From NCBI GenBank assembly GCA_022747635.1, contig JAKTNV010000065.1, positions 1,504,001 through 1,568,000 on the forward strand: a DNA stretch of 64,000 bases. The letters run 5' to 3'. The position numbers and the translations under genes are program-made. Under the pieces are notes generated by a model. The model was not told the DNA's origin. It saw only the letters and a program-made list of their open reading frames with translations, and searched no databases. The stretch is from Hetaerina americana (lineage: Eukaryota > Arthropoda > Insecta > Odonata > Calopterygidae). The first letter of the stretch is position 1, and each line of letters opens with the position of its first letter. This document shows positions 33,505 to 46,500 of the stretch, piece by piece.

Positions 33505-36500
33505 CTGCTGATAACTCATAATGATAAGTAACCTTCTGAAGATATATTTACTTTACATTAAAAAAAAAGTCAAGAACAAATGCAATTTGTGTGTAAGAAC
33601 CAAGTGTATGTGTCTTTATTCAGTATGAATGGATTCTACTGCGTTATACATGAAACCACATATTACAATGTCTTTTTAATCTGTATTTTAGTTTTGTAAA
33701 TCGGCCCCCTGGTGTGCATAAAGAAAAAGACACTTCAGAATTTTTTTTTCCCGAAAGTGGATGCTTAGGAGTGGAGTTAGCTTATATTGTATTATAGTGG
33801 TAATAGATTTTCTTTGCAGTAGGATTTGTTTTGATTGGCATATGTTTTTTATACTTTTGAATATCAGTGACCAAATACTTTTGAGTTGATTAAATCAGCT
33901 TATTGATATTCATTTATTGAATTTTGTGCCATTTAGAATTTTACCTTACTAGTTCTCTATTAGAAAATAGTTATTCAAAAGAAATCATTATTTATTACTT
34001 TTGATAAATTATTTTTGATATTGCTCTGATTTTTTAAGTGTACAGAAGATAAAACATTCATCTTAGCGAAGCCATAAACACCTGACCACATTTTTTCAGT
34101 TCTCCATTTCTTAAAAATAAATGATTCTTCAATATTTTCATTTTTAAACTGTAAATTCCTAGGTTTCTTCATTATATCTCACCTAATTTCTTCAGTTTCC
34201 CATATGCTAAATATTAAATAATTTGTCTTCATCATTGTCTTCTAATAACTGCAGATTGCTAGTCTTCATCATTCTGTCAACAGTTTTTAAGACTTATCAA
34301 TTTATAAAAGTACATAGTATTATCCAGCTCTTTGAGTGAATCATGTTTCTATATATAAAATTCAAAGAGTCGATAGGTCTCTTTCCCTCAATAGAACAAA
34401 AATTATTTCCAAATCATAGTATTGAGAAGTGAATTTGTATTCTTAATTTCATTAAAGTGAATTCAACTTTCATTTATTATGTAAACTATAATCTAGGCAC
34501 ACTTCTATGACTTTTGATTATCCATAAGGCTCTCTCAACCCTTTTTACAGATAAAATTTTAACTAAGCCATTATCAGTGTTGAATCTAAATTCCTCAACG
34601 TCCAAAGTATGTACTTATATTTTATATAGGCAGAAAACAAACATTTTACCATTGAGTATTTAGAAATGTGACTGACACATGTTTTTAATTTTTAAAGAAA
34701 TACCCATTTTAAGGATAGCATGTTGTGGAAACTGTGGTATAATATATTGTTTTTCCTTCAATCTGGAAATTTTGTACATGCTAAGAATAATAACCAAAGG
34801 AAAGGAAATGAACAGAATAACTGACGTTCTTTCACATGAATTATTTGATGCAAGTTTTTAATAATTACGTTTTTAATTGATAAAATTATCCGAAATAACA
34901 AAGTTATATTTAAGCATTTTATTAATATTTTACCCACAGTTGAGTTAAATTTGAATTAGATCATCATTTAAAATATGTGCATTATTTTTGCTATTTTATA
35001 TTTTTAATTTGAATTTTTAACTTACAGATCATAAAAAAATGTTTTTTTAAATTTAATTAATGTATTTATTTATACACTTACATTGACTTATAATCCCACC
35101 ATAAATGATGTATCTAATTTCATTAAGGTGACTCAAATAGAAATACTACTTTAAATAATTACTTTTGGCTTACCCTTTAACCATGTCCAATGTGATATCA
35201 AATTCTCCTTAAATAGGATAAATTCAACAAACAGTACCACCCACTTTAATTTTAATAAATTTCTGCTTGAGAGTATACGCAGCCATGAAGCAATGTAAAA
35301 AATTTTCTTTTCCAATTCCATTTGTTTATTCACTTTTTGAAATTACTCATGGGTCTCAGCCTTGTAACATAATTCAAGGTTGGGAAGAATGCATATTGAA
35401 CAAAAGTAAATCTTTATAGATTATCTACAACAGATATCACCTATTTTACATGTGATTCTTAAACAAAGTATGGCAACAGTCTAATTATTCCAGTCCAGTT
35501 TATTGACAGTAGCACGTGAATAATTCATGTACATTGCTTAACCTACAAAAGGCCTGGATGACTGCTAACTGAAGGATATACATCTTGGGCTTTATTTTCT
35601 CCATAAAAAATATTTAATTAGGGAATTAGTCCACTGCATCTCACTGCTTGAGTCCACTCTCTCTTTTGTTAACTTCTTCATTAAATTATAATTCCTTACC
35701 GTAACATATTTCATGGCCTGATTATTCCAGTAGGTATCGGGAATGCATATTTTCAATCAAAATTCAGCCTCAAACCTATCTATTTCCTTTATTATTGTCT
35801 CATTGTTGAGCTGACACACGTTCACGTACGTTTGAATATAGCGGTCTTATTACTGGTCACTGTATATGTAATGACATGATTCGTATATATTGATTGTATA
35901 TGTACGGGATTCGTATACTGTATATGTATATCATTCGTATTCTGTATATTTTTCCCGGATACTATGGTCTTACATGTTGATCTAAATTCCTGAATAACCG
36001 TCATGGCTTGGAGATCTTTAACTATTAAACCTACGGTTTTTACTTACACGGTTACCAAGTTTCAGAAACCATGAATATACCTTTAACTATGGTCCTGCTA
36101 GTAGTAACTAGGATAATTAACAGGAAAAGCAGAAAATATTTTGCTTCGGGGAGGTATCAGCTAAGGTGCGAGATATATATTGAGCCACGTTGAACGTCAA
36201 GAGCCAGGTAGCGCCAAACATTGAAGTAAGCTTTTGGTGTTTCAGAACTCAGGAAGTTTCAGACTTGTTTAAGTTAACATTAAAGATTCGATTGGCATTT
36301 TACTTTTTACACTATTCATCTAAATAAATGTGACCAGTTTCACCCTAATAAAGCGTCCTCTTCCAACGCTATGCAACTTATATGTATAGTATAGCGAGCG
36401 TGAACAGGAGAGTGTGGGATATTTTGAAACGGTTTTTGCGAGTTTCAAGCAAGGGTCTTTGAAGATTTGATTTTTGAGGTTCAGAATTATTATTCAATGT

Positions 36501-37370
36501 GCTACTATATTTTACTTTTCTAACTCAGATATACGAGATTGTTAATCATTAAAATATCAGTTCTAGGAGTTAGTTACCTAATCGTTCACAGGCTGTAATA
36601 ATCATAAAAACGTTGGTACGATCAAACCCTAAGTTCAACACAAAGAAACGCTATAAACAAGCGGAGAATAATAAAATGGGCAATGAAATATAAAAACGTT
36701 GAGAATAATAAAATGAACACACGTTAAGGAATTTTTTCACAAAAAATCAATACACTAATCTATAGGCATTTATTTAGAGCCTTATTTGTATGAACGCGCA
36801 GTGACTTCAAGACTTCATGTTTAAACAGTGAACATGTATCAGTAAATATCAACCCATATGTTAATATGGAAGTAAAGGTCATCTTACTGTGGAAGTATTT
36901 TACAAAAAGCATCGGCAACAGTAGTGATAAAAAATAAATTAGTATTGGTAGCTATATAGTGGCCATAGCTATGAGTACAGTTGAAATCTAATGATACAAA
37001 AAATAATAAATTTTTTTGCATTATTTGCATCAAAAGCAGCCCATAAGTCAGTGCCTTTTCTATTGTAATTTCATAAGGTCAACTACTGCATACTTTTTCG
37101 AGGGCCTGAAAGACATTAATATGGAATATGAGTGTATACTCATGTTACATATGTACTTAGGTCACGATGTGAGTTCAGCATGCTTTGGCTCTTTTTGTAA
37201 TTTTTTCATTGTGATGAAAATGTATCTCCTCAAATAAAATTGCTAATTTGAAATATCTTTTTATTGAAACCTATTTTTCGCTGTTAATATTACGGATACT
37301 TTTACGATATGTCATTCTGATGACGAAATATTTCTTCTTAGTTTCAAGTGTATTCCGCAGAATCGCAGCT
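33505..37370. other. No gene recognised upstream of RABGGTA
   Basis: About 3.9 kb of AT-rich sequence. It contains a small 24-bp tandem repeat at 35861-35950. No exon, RNA gene or mobile element could be supported. Confidence 0.45.
35861..35950. repeat. Short tandem repeat, about 24-bp unit
   Basis: TGTATATGTA...ATTCGTAT is repeated about three times with drift; the first unit is longer. Confidence 0.6.
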
Positions 37371-37574
37371 ATTGGCTCACGTGACCGTCGTCTGCTAAAT
37401 TTTGTTTCCCCACGGTTTCATCAGTCAAATATTGGGATAAGTTCACGCACGAAGTACTGCTTCGCGTGTAATATTAACACGCGATTTCCTTAGTTGTTTA
37501 GAAAGTGCTTAATCTGTTTCGTATCTTATAAACGGGAGAGTTGATCGATTACGGCCGAGGGTACAGTTGTCATC
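37371..37574 (+). promoter_or_regulatory. Probable RABGGTA promoter and 5' leader
   Basis: The 200 bp before the start codon contain an inverted CCAAT (ATTGG at 37371-37375) directly next to the palindromic E-box TCACGTGA (37377-37384), and are less AT-rich than the sequence further upstream. Such pairs are common in housekeeping promoters. TCACGTGAC also fits the CLEAR-type site bound by TFEB/MITF-family factors. No convincing TATA/initiator pair was found. Confidence 0.35.
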
Positions 37575-37577
37575 ATG
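37575..37577 (+). CDS. RABGGTA: RABGGTA exon 1 (start codon only)
   Basis: Only ATG is coding. The donor GTATGC follows immediately, and the next exon resumes with HGRVKVKT, which fits the conserved N-terminus MHGR.KVKT. Confidence 0.85.
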
Positions 37578-40500
37578 GTATGCTATATATTGAAGAATAT
37601 TTATGTAACAACCCATTTAATTGTATTTAATTCTTGTAAAAAATTCGTTCGCATTTTGATTGCCAAACTGCAGTGAGGATATTACATTGTATGGTTGTTT
37701 ATTATGTTTGTAATCAAGACTACCCTTACATTTTCAGCACGGTCGTGTCAAGGTGAAAACTTCTGCACAGGAGCAAGAGGAGAAGAGAAAAGAAAGAGAA
37801 AGAAAGCTGAACATATATAGAACCAGCTATGATACCGTCTGTGAGAAGGTTAGTTATAAAGTTTTTGGTTTTTTCCCCACATTTATATGATGCGGTAGTT
37901 GGGTGATCACCACAATCGAAAATTTGAGTTTTGTGTCTTGTGCTCAGATCTTTTCAATACTATTTCGCTCGTATCACCAAGGTGTCAAATTTTGTCGAGC
38001 GTCTTCCTTAGAATGGTTTTTTTTAACGAGTTTTTTGCTTTTTCCGTACATGAAGAGAAAATTGGGAGAATACGATGAAGATTTACTCCGTGTTACTGAG
38101 CAACTGTTATGTGGAAATCCAGATGTATCTACTCTGTGGAATGTAAGAAGAGAAGCCTTCAATGTAGCTCGTGAAACCAAGTGGGTATTTTCTAAACTTT
38201 TTAAAATGAAAGTCATCCCTTTCGTCATGTATGGAGGGTTATGTGACTTTGAGATATTAGTGAAATGGTTGTCTATTGTTTTCATGGTAAGTTTTGTATG
38301 GATAAAATGTACTCGCCTACATTTCTTAAACCTTTCCTAGCAAGACAGAATGACCGTCTGCACTACAATAAACCTCTATACTTTATTATAGATTATATCT
38401 CTCGTTATTCCGTCCAACGTGAATTTCCTTTTCCTACCCCTACATCATTTGATTAACGTTCTCCCCTCTTTCATAGTCTTCGTCATTCCATTGCCTTTCA
38501 AAACACAGTGCCACCAACGTTCCTGCTTTGTCTAACGTGATGTACCCTTCTACCAGTACAGTTTAGTACTTTTTAGATGTTTAATAATGAATGCATCGTA
38601 CAGTGCTCAACGAACAGCCCAATAAGTTGAATCATGTACAAAATTTTGCTTTTTGTAGAAATTTAAAGAGTTGTCAAATGACCATGGTGTATGCTACTGC
38701 CGCATATATGCAATGGATCTATCATGTTATTTTTTCATTTGTATTTGCATGCTATTTTTTCAGGACTCCGGAAGAATGTGAGGACATGCTCAAGGGAGAG
38801 CTTAGATTGATAGAAGCGGCATTGAGATCCAATCCCAAATCCTATGGTGCTTGGCATCACCGCATGTGGGTCATGGAATCTATGAAAACCCCTCCCGTTT
38901 CTCAAGATCTCATGCTGTGTGGCAAGCTTCTATCAATGGATGCACGAAATTGTAATTCATTGCTTTACTTTCCAAATAGTTAATATTAGCAGATGTGTGT
39001 GTTGAATTTGCAAGAAATTATAGTTAAATTTTTATTTATTATGTAATTTTTTTAATGTAATATCATAACTGAACTTCGTCTTCATTACACTAACGGAATT
39101 GTATTGTGCTGAGAAAATTAGGCATGTACTAGGTTTCTGAATTTTGAATTGATTTATATTGTTCTTAATTATTTTGCAAATGCTATTCACTAACTTAACT
39201 AACAGTTCTTTGCACACTTTTCTGATTCTATCACTTTTTCTGTGACACTCACTCTCTTTCCAAAAATGGACAATTTGCACTGATTTCTGTTATTTTACTC
39301 TCCATGTCCTGGGCGTTGATGATATAACTATTCATTCAAAGGATCAATTTCCAGACTGTGCTATTCTCTATTTTGAACAAATTTCAAATGAAATACATAT
39401 ATCTGAGTCGAGTCCAAAATTTATAGTAAAAAGATCCAAAGATTGTGAGCCATACAACTGTGGACTCAATGTGGTATTACTCACAGCTCTCTCCCATAAT
39501 ATAAAAAAATATTTACAATTTGTTAATTAAAACAATATGTCCATTTAATGTTGACTTCTAGCCTAGTGTAATGAGTGCAGAGCTACTGCCACTCTCAGTA
39601 GCACTTCAACCTTGTCCTGAACTGATCTTCTTCCAGACATTTTCATGTAGTAATGCGGTCTTCATGCTATACAAATGCAATGCTTTTTCATCAGTAGTAA
39701 TGACCATGAGATGTTGGTCAACCTTGAATAAGTGAGAAAGAGTAGAATTATTTTATCATAAATAGCGGGGAGTGTAGAGATTAGGAGGGTGCACATAGAT
39801 TTTACTATGGTTAGTATTTGATGATATATCTGTCACATGCTGATGCTTCCCTTAAGATATTTAGCTGTCTTTTTTATGTACTTTGTCAAGTAAAGTTTTA
39901 ATGAGTAATGATAACAGAATGAGTAACACTTGAAGAATGTTTTGTATCTCTATCCTGCATGAGATGCTAAAAGACAATGAGGAAAGATAAGGCTTTGGCT
40001 GGAAGATCTTGTTAAAGCATAAAACTTGGAACAATTAGTTAATGATTGAGAATATTTAATGACATTGTGAACAATGATAATGGTAAGACGAGGGCTAATG
40101 TATTTCTAATATCATTTGTATCTCTTAGATTTGTTATGTAGCAGCTTTGCAATGCTAGCAAGGAAGTTAACAAGTTATGAAGTGACAGGAGAATTCCAAA
40201 TATTGAGCCCTTTTGTTAACAGCAGGTTGAACTTATACTAATATTGCATGCTTGAGTAATTTGTGTTCGAGGAATTAGTCCTTAGGCATTGGAGTGGAGC
40301 AAAGAAATGAGAGGAATTGGGAAAAGACTTTACAATGAACGTGAATATTTGTTGGCATAAATCCTGCATTTTTTTACTGTTTTATTATTTGTAACCCATT
40401 AGATTTTTTGTAGTCTACATTCTAAATTATTTTTAATTGAAAGGGATGACTTATAAAAGTGCAGAAGTGACAGCTTTTTCTGTGTAACATTTTGGAACTC

Positions 40501-43500
40501 AATCACTTGCATTGCAATCAGCAAAAATAACAGCATCGCCTGCAAGTCATATTTTTACTTACTTCATAATGGTCCAATTTTGTGATAGTGAAACTGGCCA
40601 TTTTCAGAATGTCAGGTTTAAACAAATGCTTGTGTAATGAAACTTGTAAAATTCTTCTTAATAGAGTGTAACATATTTAATTGTTTCAACAAATTTAAGG
40701 ATATGTAATTTAAAATCAGTTTTTGTTGTCATTGCAATGATGTAACATTTTTTTATGTATTGACTTTGCCAATAATTTGTATTATCTCACTAAGGCTTCA
40801 TTTCTTATAAAATATCTCTAAATTAAATAATTCAAACGCTGATGAGACCATTTTCAACATATGAGCTGGGCATATTCATTTACAAAACTGCTTCCTTTGG
40901 AATATCTATACTTTACCTGGCTTATTGCTTATCAAAAAATGGATCCATAACCTTTTAGAATAGTCAAGTGTATCAAATGAAATATGGCCAGTAACTGTAA
41001 TGTTGGCTTTTGCTACCTTCACTTACGTCTTGTAGGTATGCCATTAAGGGAACAGTACAGAGTATTAACTTGTTTTCAGTTAACTTCAGCTACAAATTCA
41101 TTTTCTACCATAAATATAATTTTAATATGTATCCATGTTTTGTGTTCAAAATTTATGCTTTGTTAAGTTCATTTTCTTATAATTTGACTAATGGCGTTTA
41201 TTATTTAATTGAAGTTTGTTAAAAATAATTGTTAATTAACATAACATGGTACCTTATGAAATTGATCAAGTACACAGGACTATTACAGAGTTATAAATGG
41301 TGCAGTTGAGTATCCCTTGCAGAAGAATGAGTAAACTCACTCTTTTGGTGTGTGTTTTTAGACACTAACCTCTAGGGTTATCTGATCCTTTAGAGTTAAA
41401 TAGCAATTAGAGATTTTTGTGAATAAACATGAATTTTTTAATAAATGGAAAATTCCAGATTACAATCAAAACTTAGCCTGCATGTCCTTGAGCAATTAAA
41501 AAGAAGATGTGTCGGGCAAAGTCTACTCTCAGGAAATCTTACTCATCCTGCATTTAATTAGCTGATGTGTAATAATATCCATTGTACAGAATTGCAAATG
41601 TGAATATTCATTCTTTCAGTTTATTGAATACCTCGAGGATAGAATTATGCAATGATCAGTGTCAATTCAGAATTACCGTATTTTCCCATCGATAATGCGC
41701 ACATTATATATGCAAATATGTTCAGATGTTCGATAAAAATGACGATGTGCATTATGTAGTGAAAATTGAAAAATCCAAACATTTACATGCTTATGTACAC
41801 AATAATTTAAAGAAGAGTCTCGCAAAAATAAATTGGTCGGGAAGCATGCCTTTCTAATTGCATTCTATTCAATATAGATATGCTACATTTATAGTTATTT
41901 AATCTCATAAATCCATTAGAAAAAAAGAAACATAATTTCTTTATCGACGGGAAAACATGGTAATTAGAAGCAATCCAATTTTTCTGTTTGCATCAAATTA
42001 TGCTATAGCTTTATTTGTAAAATTTAACAGGCATCAAGTTCAAACTGCTATTTCAAGATTCTCATAATATATACAGATGTATTTTGAATTTTTTAATATA
42101 TGTTGTCATCAAAATTTTTAACTTTTTAACAGTTCATTGCTGGGATTACCGTCGATGGCTTTCAATCAATTTGGCATCTGGCAACAAGAATAAGGTAGAG
42201 TTGGATTTTTCCTTTGACAAGCTTGCTGAGAACTTCTCCAACTATTCTGCATGGCACTACAGGACTATTTTTCTTCCTGCAGTCCATCCAGATGAAAGTG
42301 CACCATGCTCAATCACTCCTGAGCAGCATAAAAAAGGTGACTTTTTTTAATCTTATTTTTATTTTATCAGTTAACCCTCCCCATAGGCCTTGACATGGTA
42401 GAAGGACTAACATGATTTAATCACCCCCTAGGGGTGTGCTTGTGGAAGTAATGATAATTACTCGCTGTAATTTCATCCTTGTCTGATCAGCTGAAGGGTA
42501 GGAACCAGATGAAATATAATCCGTTGCAGTGGTATCTTTTCCCCTAAGAAGTGGCTGAAAAGAACTGAAAGTCATTAAAGTGATGATTTCATGTCCAAAT
42601 AGGGGACGTGGCAGTTTAGTGGGTAAAACACAGGATTTTTTGAACAGAGTCTGGATTAGATTCTGGGTGATACCTCTAGGCACTCTCAACTTTATCCAAG
42701 CTTAGTGATTTTTCAGGTACAAGATCTACCTGGGAAATCACAGCCAGCATTGGAAAAGGAACTGACCTCTCTTATTGCCCTGATGTGTGAATTTCACATG
42801 ATATTACCCTTGTACAAGGTGAGCTCTACCCTCGCCTATCAAGCCATCCTTTGAGTTGATAACTGTGGTATCCATGTTAAAAATTGTTTTGAGAAAGGCC
42901 ATGGTATATCACTTACGTTGAGCAATTCTCCCGAGACAATGATGTACTCCCATGCAAGAATATTGAATCCTGGCAACTGTGGGACTCAGAGTACTGGGCA
43001 GAGGAAGACATAGTGAGTTCATTCATTACTAGGATTCCAACATTAAACCTGCGAGTTCCATACTGAATTACTGAAAAAATTTCTTTAGAAAGAATATTTA
43101 TTATATAAATATGCTGAAAATAAGTTAAATAAATGAAACATATATAATTTGGTAGAAAAGAAAATAAAACATGAAAATAAGAAATATTTAATTGTTATTT
43201 TCATTTATTGCTATTGAGAAAAGAATCACCTACAGTGATGCCGGTGTTTGTGGGAAAACTCATCCCATTGCAGTATTGCTCACATCAACTTTGGCACTCA
43301 AAAGAGATAATGATGGTAATCCATTCCTTCATCTATTTCAATGAGGCTGTCAGCTATTAAATGCATGATCACTCTTAGAAAGGGGGAGGGAACAGTTTTA
43401 CCTAAATTTTCATGTAGATTACTTATGTGAAAGTAAAGTAAGGTAATGGTTGATGAGAGATACTTGTACTAGGAAGTATCAACAAAAGATTAAGAAAGGG

Positions 43501-46500
43501 CAAAAATGAGTACTTAGCAAAATTAATACCTACAGGACCAGTGTAATAGGTTTGGGATGAGAGCCAGTCATAAGAAAGCAAAGGTATATAGGTTGTCAAG
43601 AAATAAGGAGGCAAAGTAAAACAAAGTAAAAGTTAAAGGGCATAAATTGGAGTAGGTAGAATAGCTCTCATATTCAGGAAATGATTTAGATGAAACTGGG
43701 CAGTAAGTAGTTAAGACATATTAAAAGAATTGTATTAGTTAGGTAGATTCTTGCCCACTTTGGTATAAACTAATAAACTTGCAATGATTTTTACACTCTG
43801 AAATTGTTGCACAGTAATGCCTATTTAGTGGATGACTCCGTTTTAAGTTACTGTTGCCACATCTCCTGCAGTTTCTTGGAATTTGTCAGAGGTAAAACAC
43901 CCCTACTGTTTTAAGTTGGCTTTGACCTCATGGACTGTGGCACATCACGCACAACTACAAATCTTGTGACATTTTATTTATGGTATTTTGTCACAATATA
44001 TTGCTGCTTTAAATCCCTCAAAATTTCTAAGTGTAAGAGGATGCCTTGGTGGCTTATTTGGCCAAAGCCCCTGACCGGACATCGGATGGCTTTTGGTACA
44101 TGGACTGTAATGGCCCTCACCACAACTGCTCTTTCTGTTGCACCTTGAATAATTCCACACAAACTCTCCAGCAAACTCCTCCATGCCACTCTCGTATTGC
44201 ATATCTCTCCTTGAAATCATATAAATAAGGCTGTGCCTAAAGTGATTTTAGGCTGTGACAAGGGCTGGGAAAATGATTGGTTGGATGGTCAAGGGAATAA
44301 AAATATTTCTAGGTAAAAGAGTGTGAAATATTCATACCATTATCCAAAGAGCTACCTATGCACCACGTTCTATTCAGCGAGATTCCTGTAGCCCCACTAA
44401 AAGCATGCTCTGCTTCAGATCTACTATCTGGCAAATTTTCTAGTCTTCTTGTTGGCCATCTGATCGCATTTTCATTATTCAAGGAGTTATGATGTCTCTG
44501 ATTTCATAAATTTTGAATTTCCCCGAAGTTAAACTACCAATAATTTTTTAAAAATCAATACAGTTATGTTTTTTATATGAATGTGATACTCTTTCTCCTT
44601 CATCATATATCAAAAACTGTTTTTTATGCTGAATGCCTAATTTCTTTTTTTTTTAGAACTTGAATTAGTTCAGAATGCCGTTTTCACTGACCCAGCTGAC
44701 CAGAGTGCATGGTTTTACCTGTGGTGGCTCCTGAGAAAGGGGAATCAATCAAAGCCAAAGTTAGTCGTAGGTGTCTTACAATGCAAAGAAAGAAGAATAG
44801 TATCTGCATCACTTGCATTGTCAAAGGCTGAAAAACCAAATGGAGACCTCAGTGCAGAATTAAGAATAAGAGATAACGTGGTACAAGGGCATTGGGAATG
44901 CCCTGGGTCATTGAAGCATTCTCACGTTTGGGTATCCTTTTTACTGTTGCTCATTTTAGCTAGTTTTTAGTGCACATGTTTAATAGTGCAAACATTTTTT
45001 GTGATTAGAAGACAAAACTTGTGAAAAAATCAATTTTAATTGGATTGAGATGTATACCATATCCATTGGCTGCAATGCCTTTGCTTGTGAATTTTTTGAT
45101 TTATCTTAATTTAAAGGAAGGTCGTCTTCACTGATAAATTAACGATTTTAGCATAGTTTTTAAATTAACTGCAGATTTAGTAAAGAAACAATTTTCAGTA
45201 TTCACACGCTTATCAATATATTTTTGCACATTCATCATTTGCTTGAGAAGGCTTTATCCATTAGGAATTAGTCATATTTGAGGAACTTAACTTTCTTTGT
45301 GCATTTTTGGTATGTAGAATCAATGTTAAATGTGTATTGTGTAGAATTCTCCACCTTCAAATCTCTTTTTTATCCAAGTTAACATAAATTCTTCATTTAA
45401 TGCACCACCATTTTATGGATTCTCATTGTTTCCTGTGAGAAATTAATAATGTATTTTGTCATATACTCTGCGGATGCAGGCTTCACTTTATTAGAAGTAT
45501 TTAATATTTATATTAAGTTTTGTACTTTCCCACAGAATTTATTTAAAGGTAATATGCCTTTTACAGACTTACGGCATCATCAGATCTCTAATAATGTGGG
45601 AGTTTACCCTTTGCATGGCTAGCTAGTTAATTTATGAAGAAAATCAAACAGGGTAAGATCTCAGTTAACGGAGATCCTACCCTGTTTGATTTTTTATTCC
45701 ATTAGAGTTTCCAAGAGTATGTTCAAAGGTGAAAAACATTCTTAATCACTCCACTTATCACCTTCAGAAAGGACCGAAATACCCTGTAAATTACTGTCCT
45801 TATCCAATGAGACCAATGTTACTGCCTCGTGGTTGAATTTTAATAATTTCTTTATGCATTATTGTGAATCACAATCAAATGTATTGTCTTATTTTACATT
45901 AATTTATGTACAAAAAGTTGTTTCACTAAATGAGTATTTCCCTTGGCGAGAAAGATCGCAGAGCGGATTTTGCTCGTATTATGAGATTCCATTGCATAAA
46001 TTACATTTCATTGGATCTGAATATCTCTGAAGGGATGTCTTTTGTTAAAGAAAAACTTTTGTGGTGATAAGTTCAATCCAAGAGTTAAAATGAGCTGAAC
46101 AGTATTGCATGAATTTCATGTTTGCAAACATCTTATGCATATAACAATTTCGAGTGGTTGTCATTGTAGAAGTTATTGCTTACGTATATTTGTGCATGTA
46201 TGCTTCCTTGACTGTAGTTTAGGTATTTGTTCCTCATGTAGAAGAAGGAAATATTTCACCTGAGTTGGATAGTATGACCGAAGAGGAATTAGACAGATCC
46301 ATAATCCTGAAAGAAGGGGACAAAGTAATGGATGTGCTGCAACTTGTTAGACGGGAGAGTTTGGAGGAAGGGCATGATTTTGAAGAATGGGTGGGCCAGA
46401 GAGAGGATGCAGTGGAATTGAGTTGGCTTGAATCTGGTGGGAATCTTGGGAAGGGCTTGTCAACATCTCTTCTTGAGGACCAGCTGGAACTTTGCAGGCT

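Noticed and set aside
37903..38340. Open frame of 145 residues as a separate protein
   Set aside because: Its middle is RABGGTA exon 3; both ends are intron read-through.
43930..44228. Overlapping open frames on both strands in intron 5 as a gene or transposase
   Set aside because: No catalytic residues, no terminal repeats, and located between two consistent RABGGTA exons.
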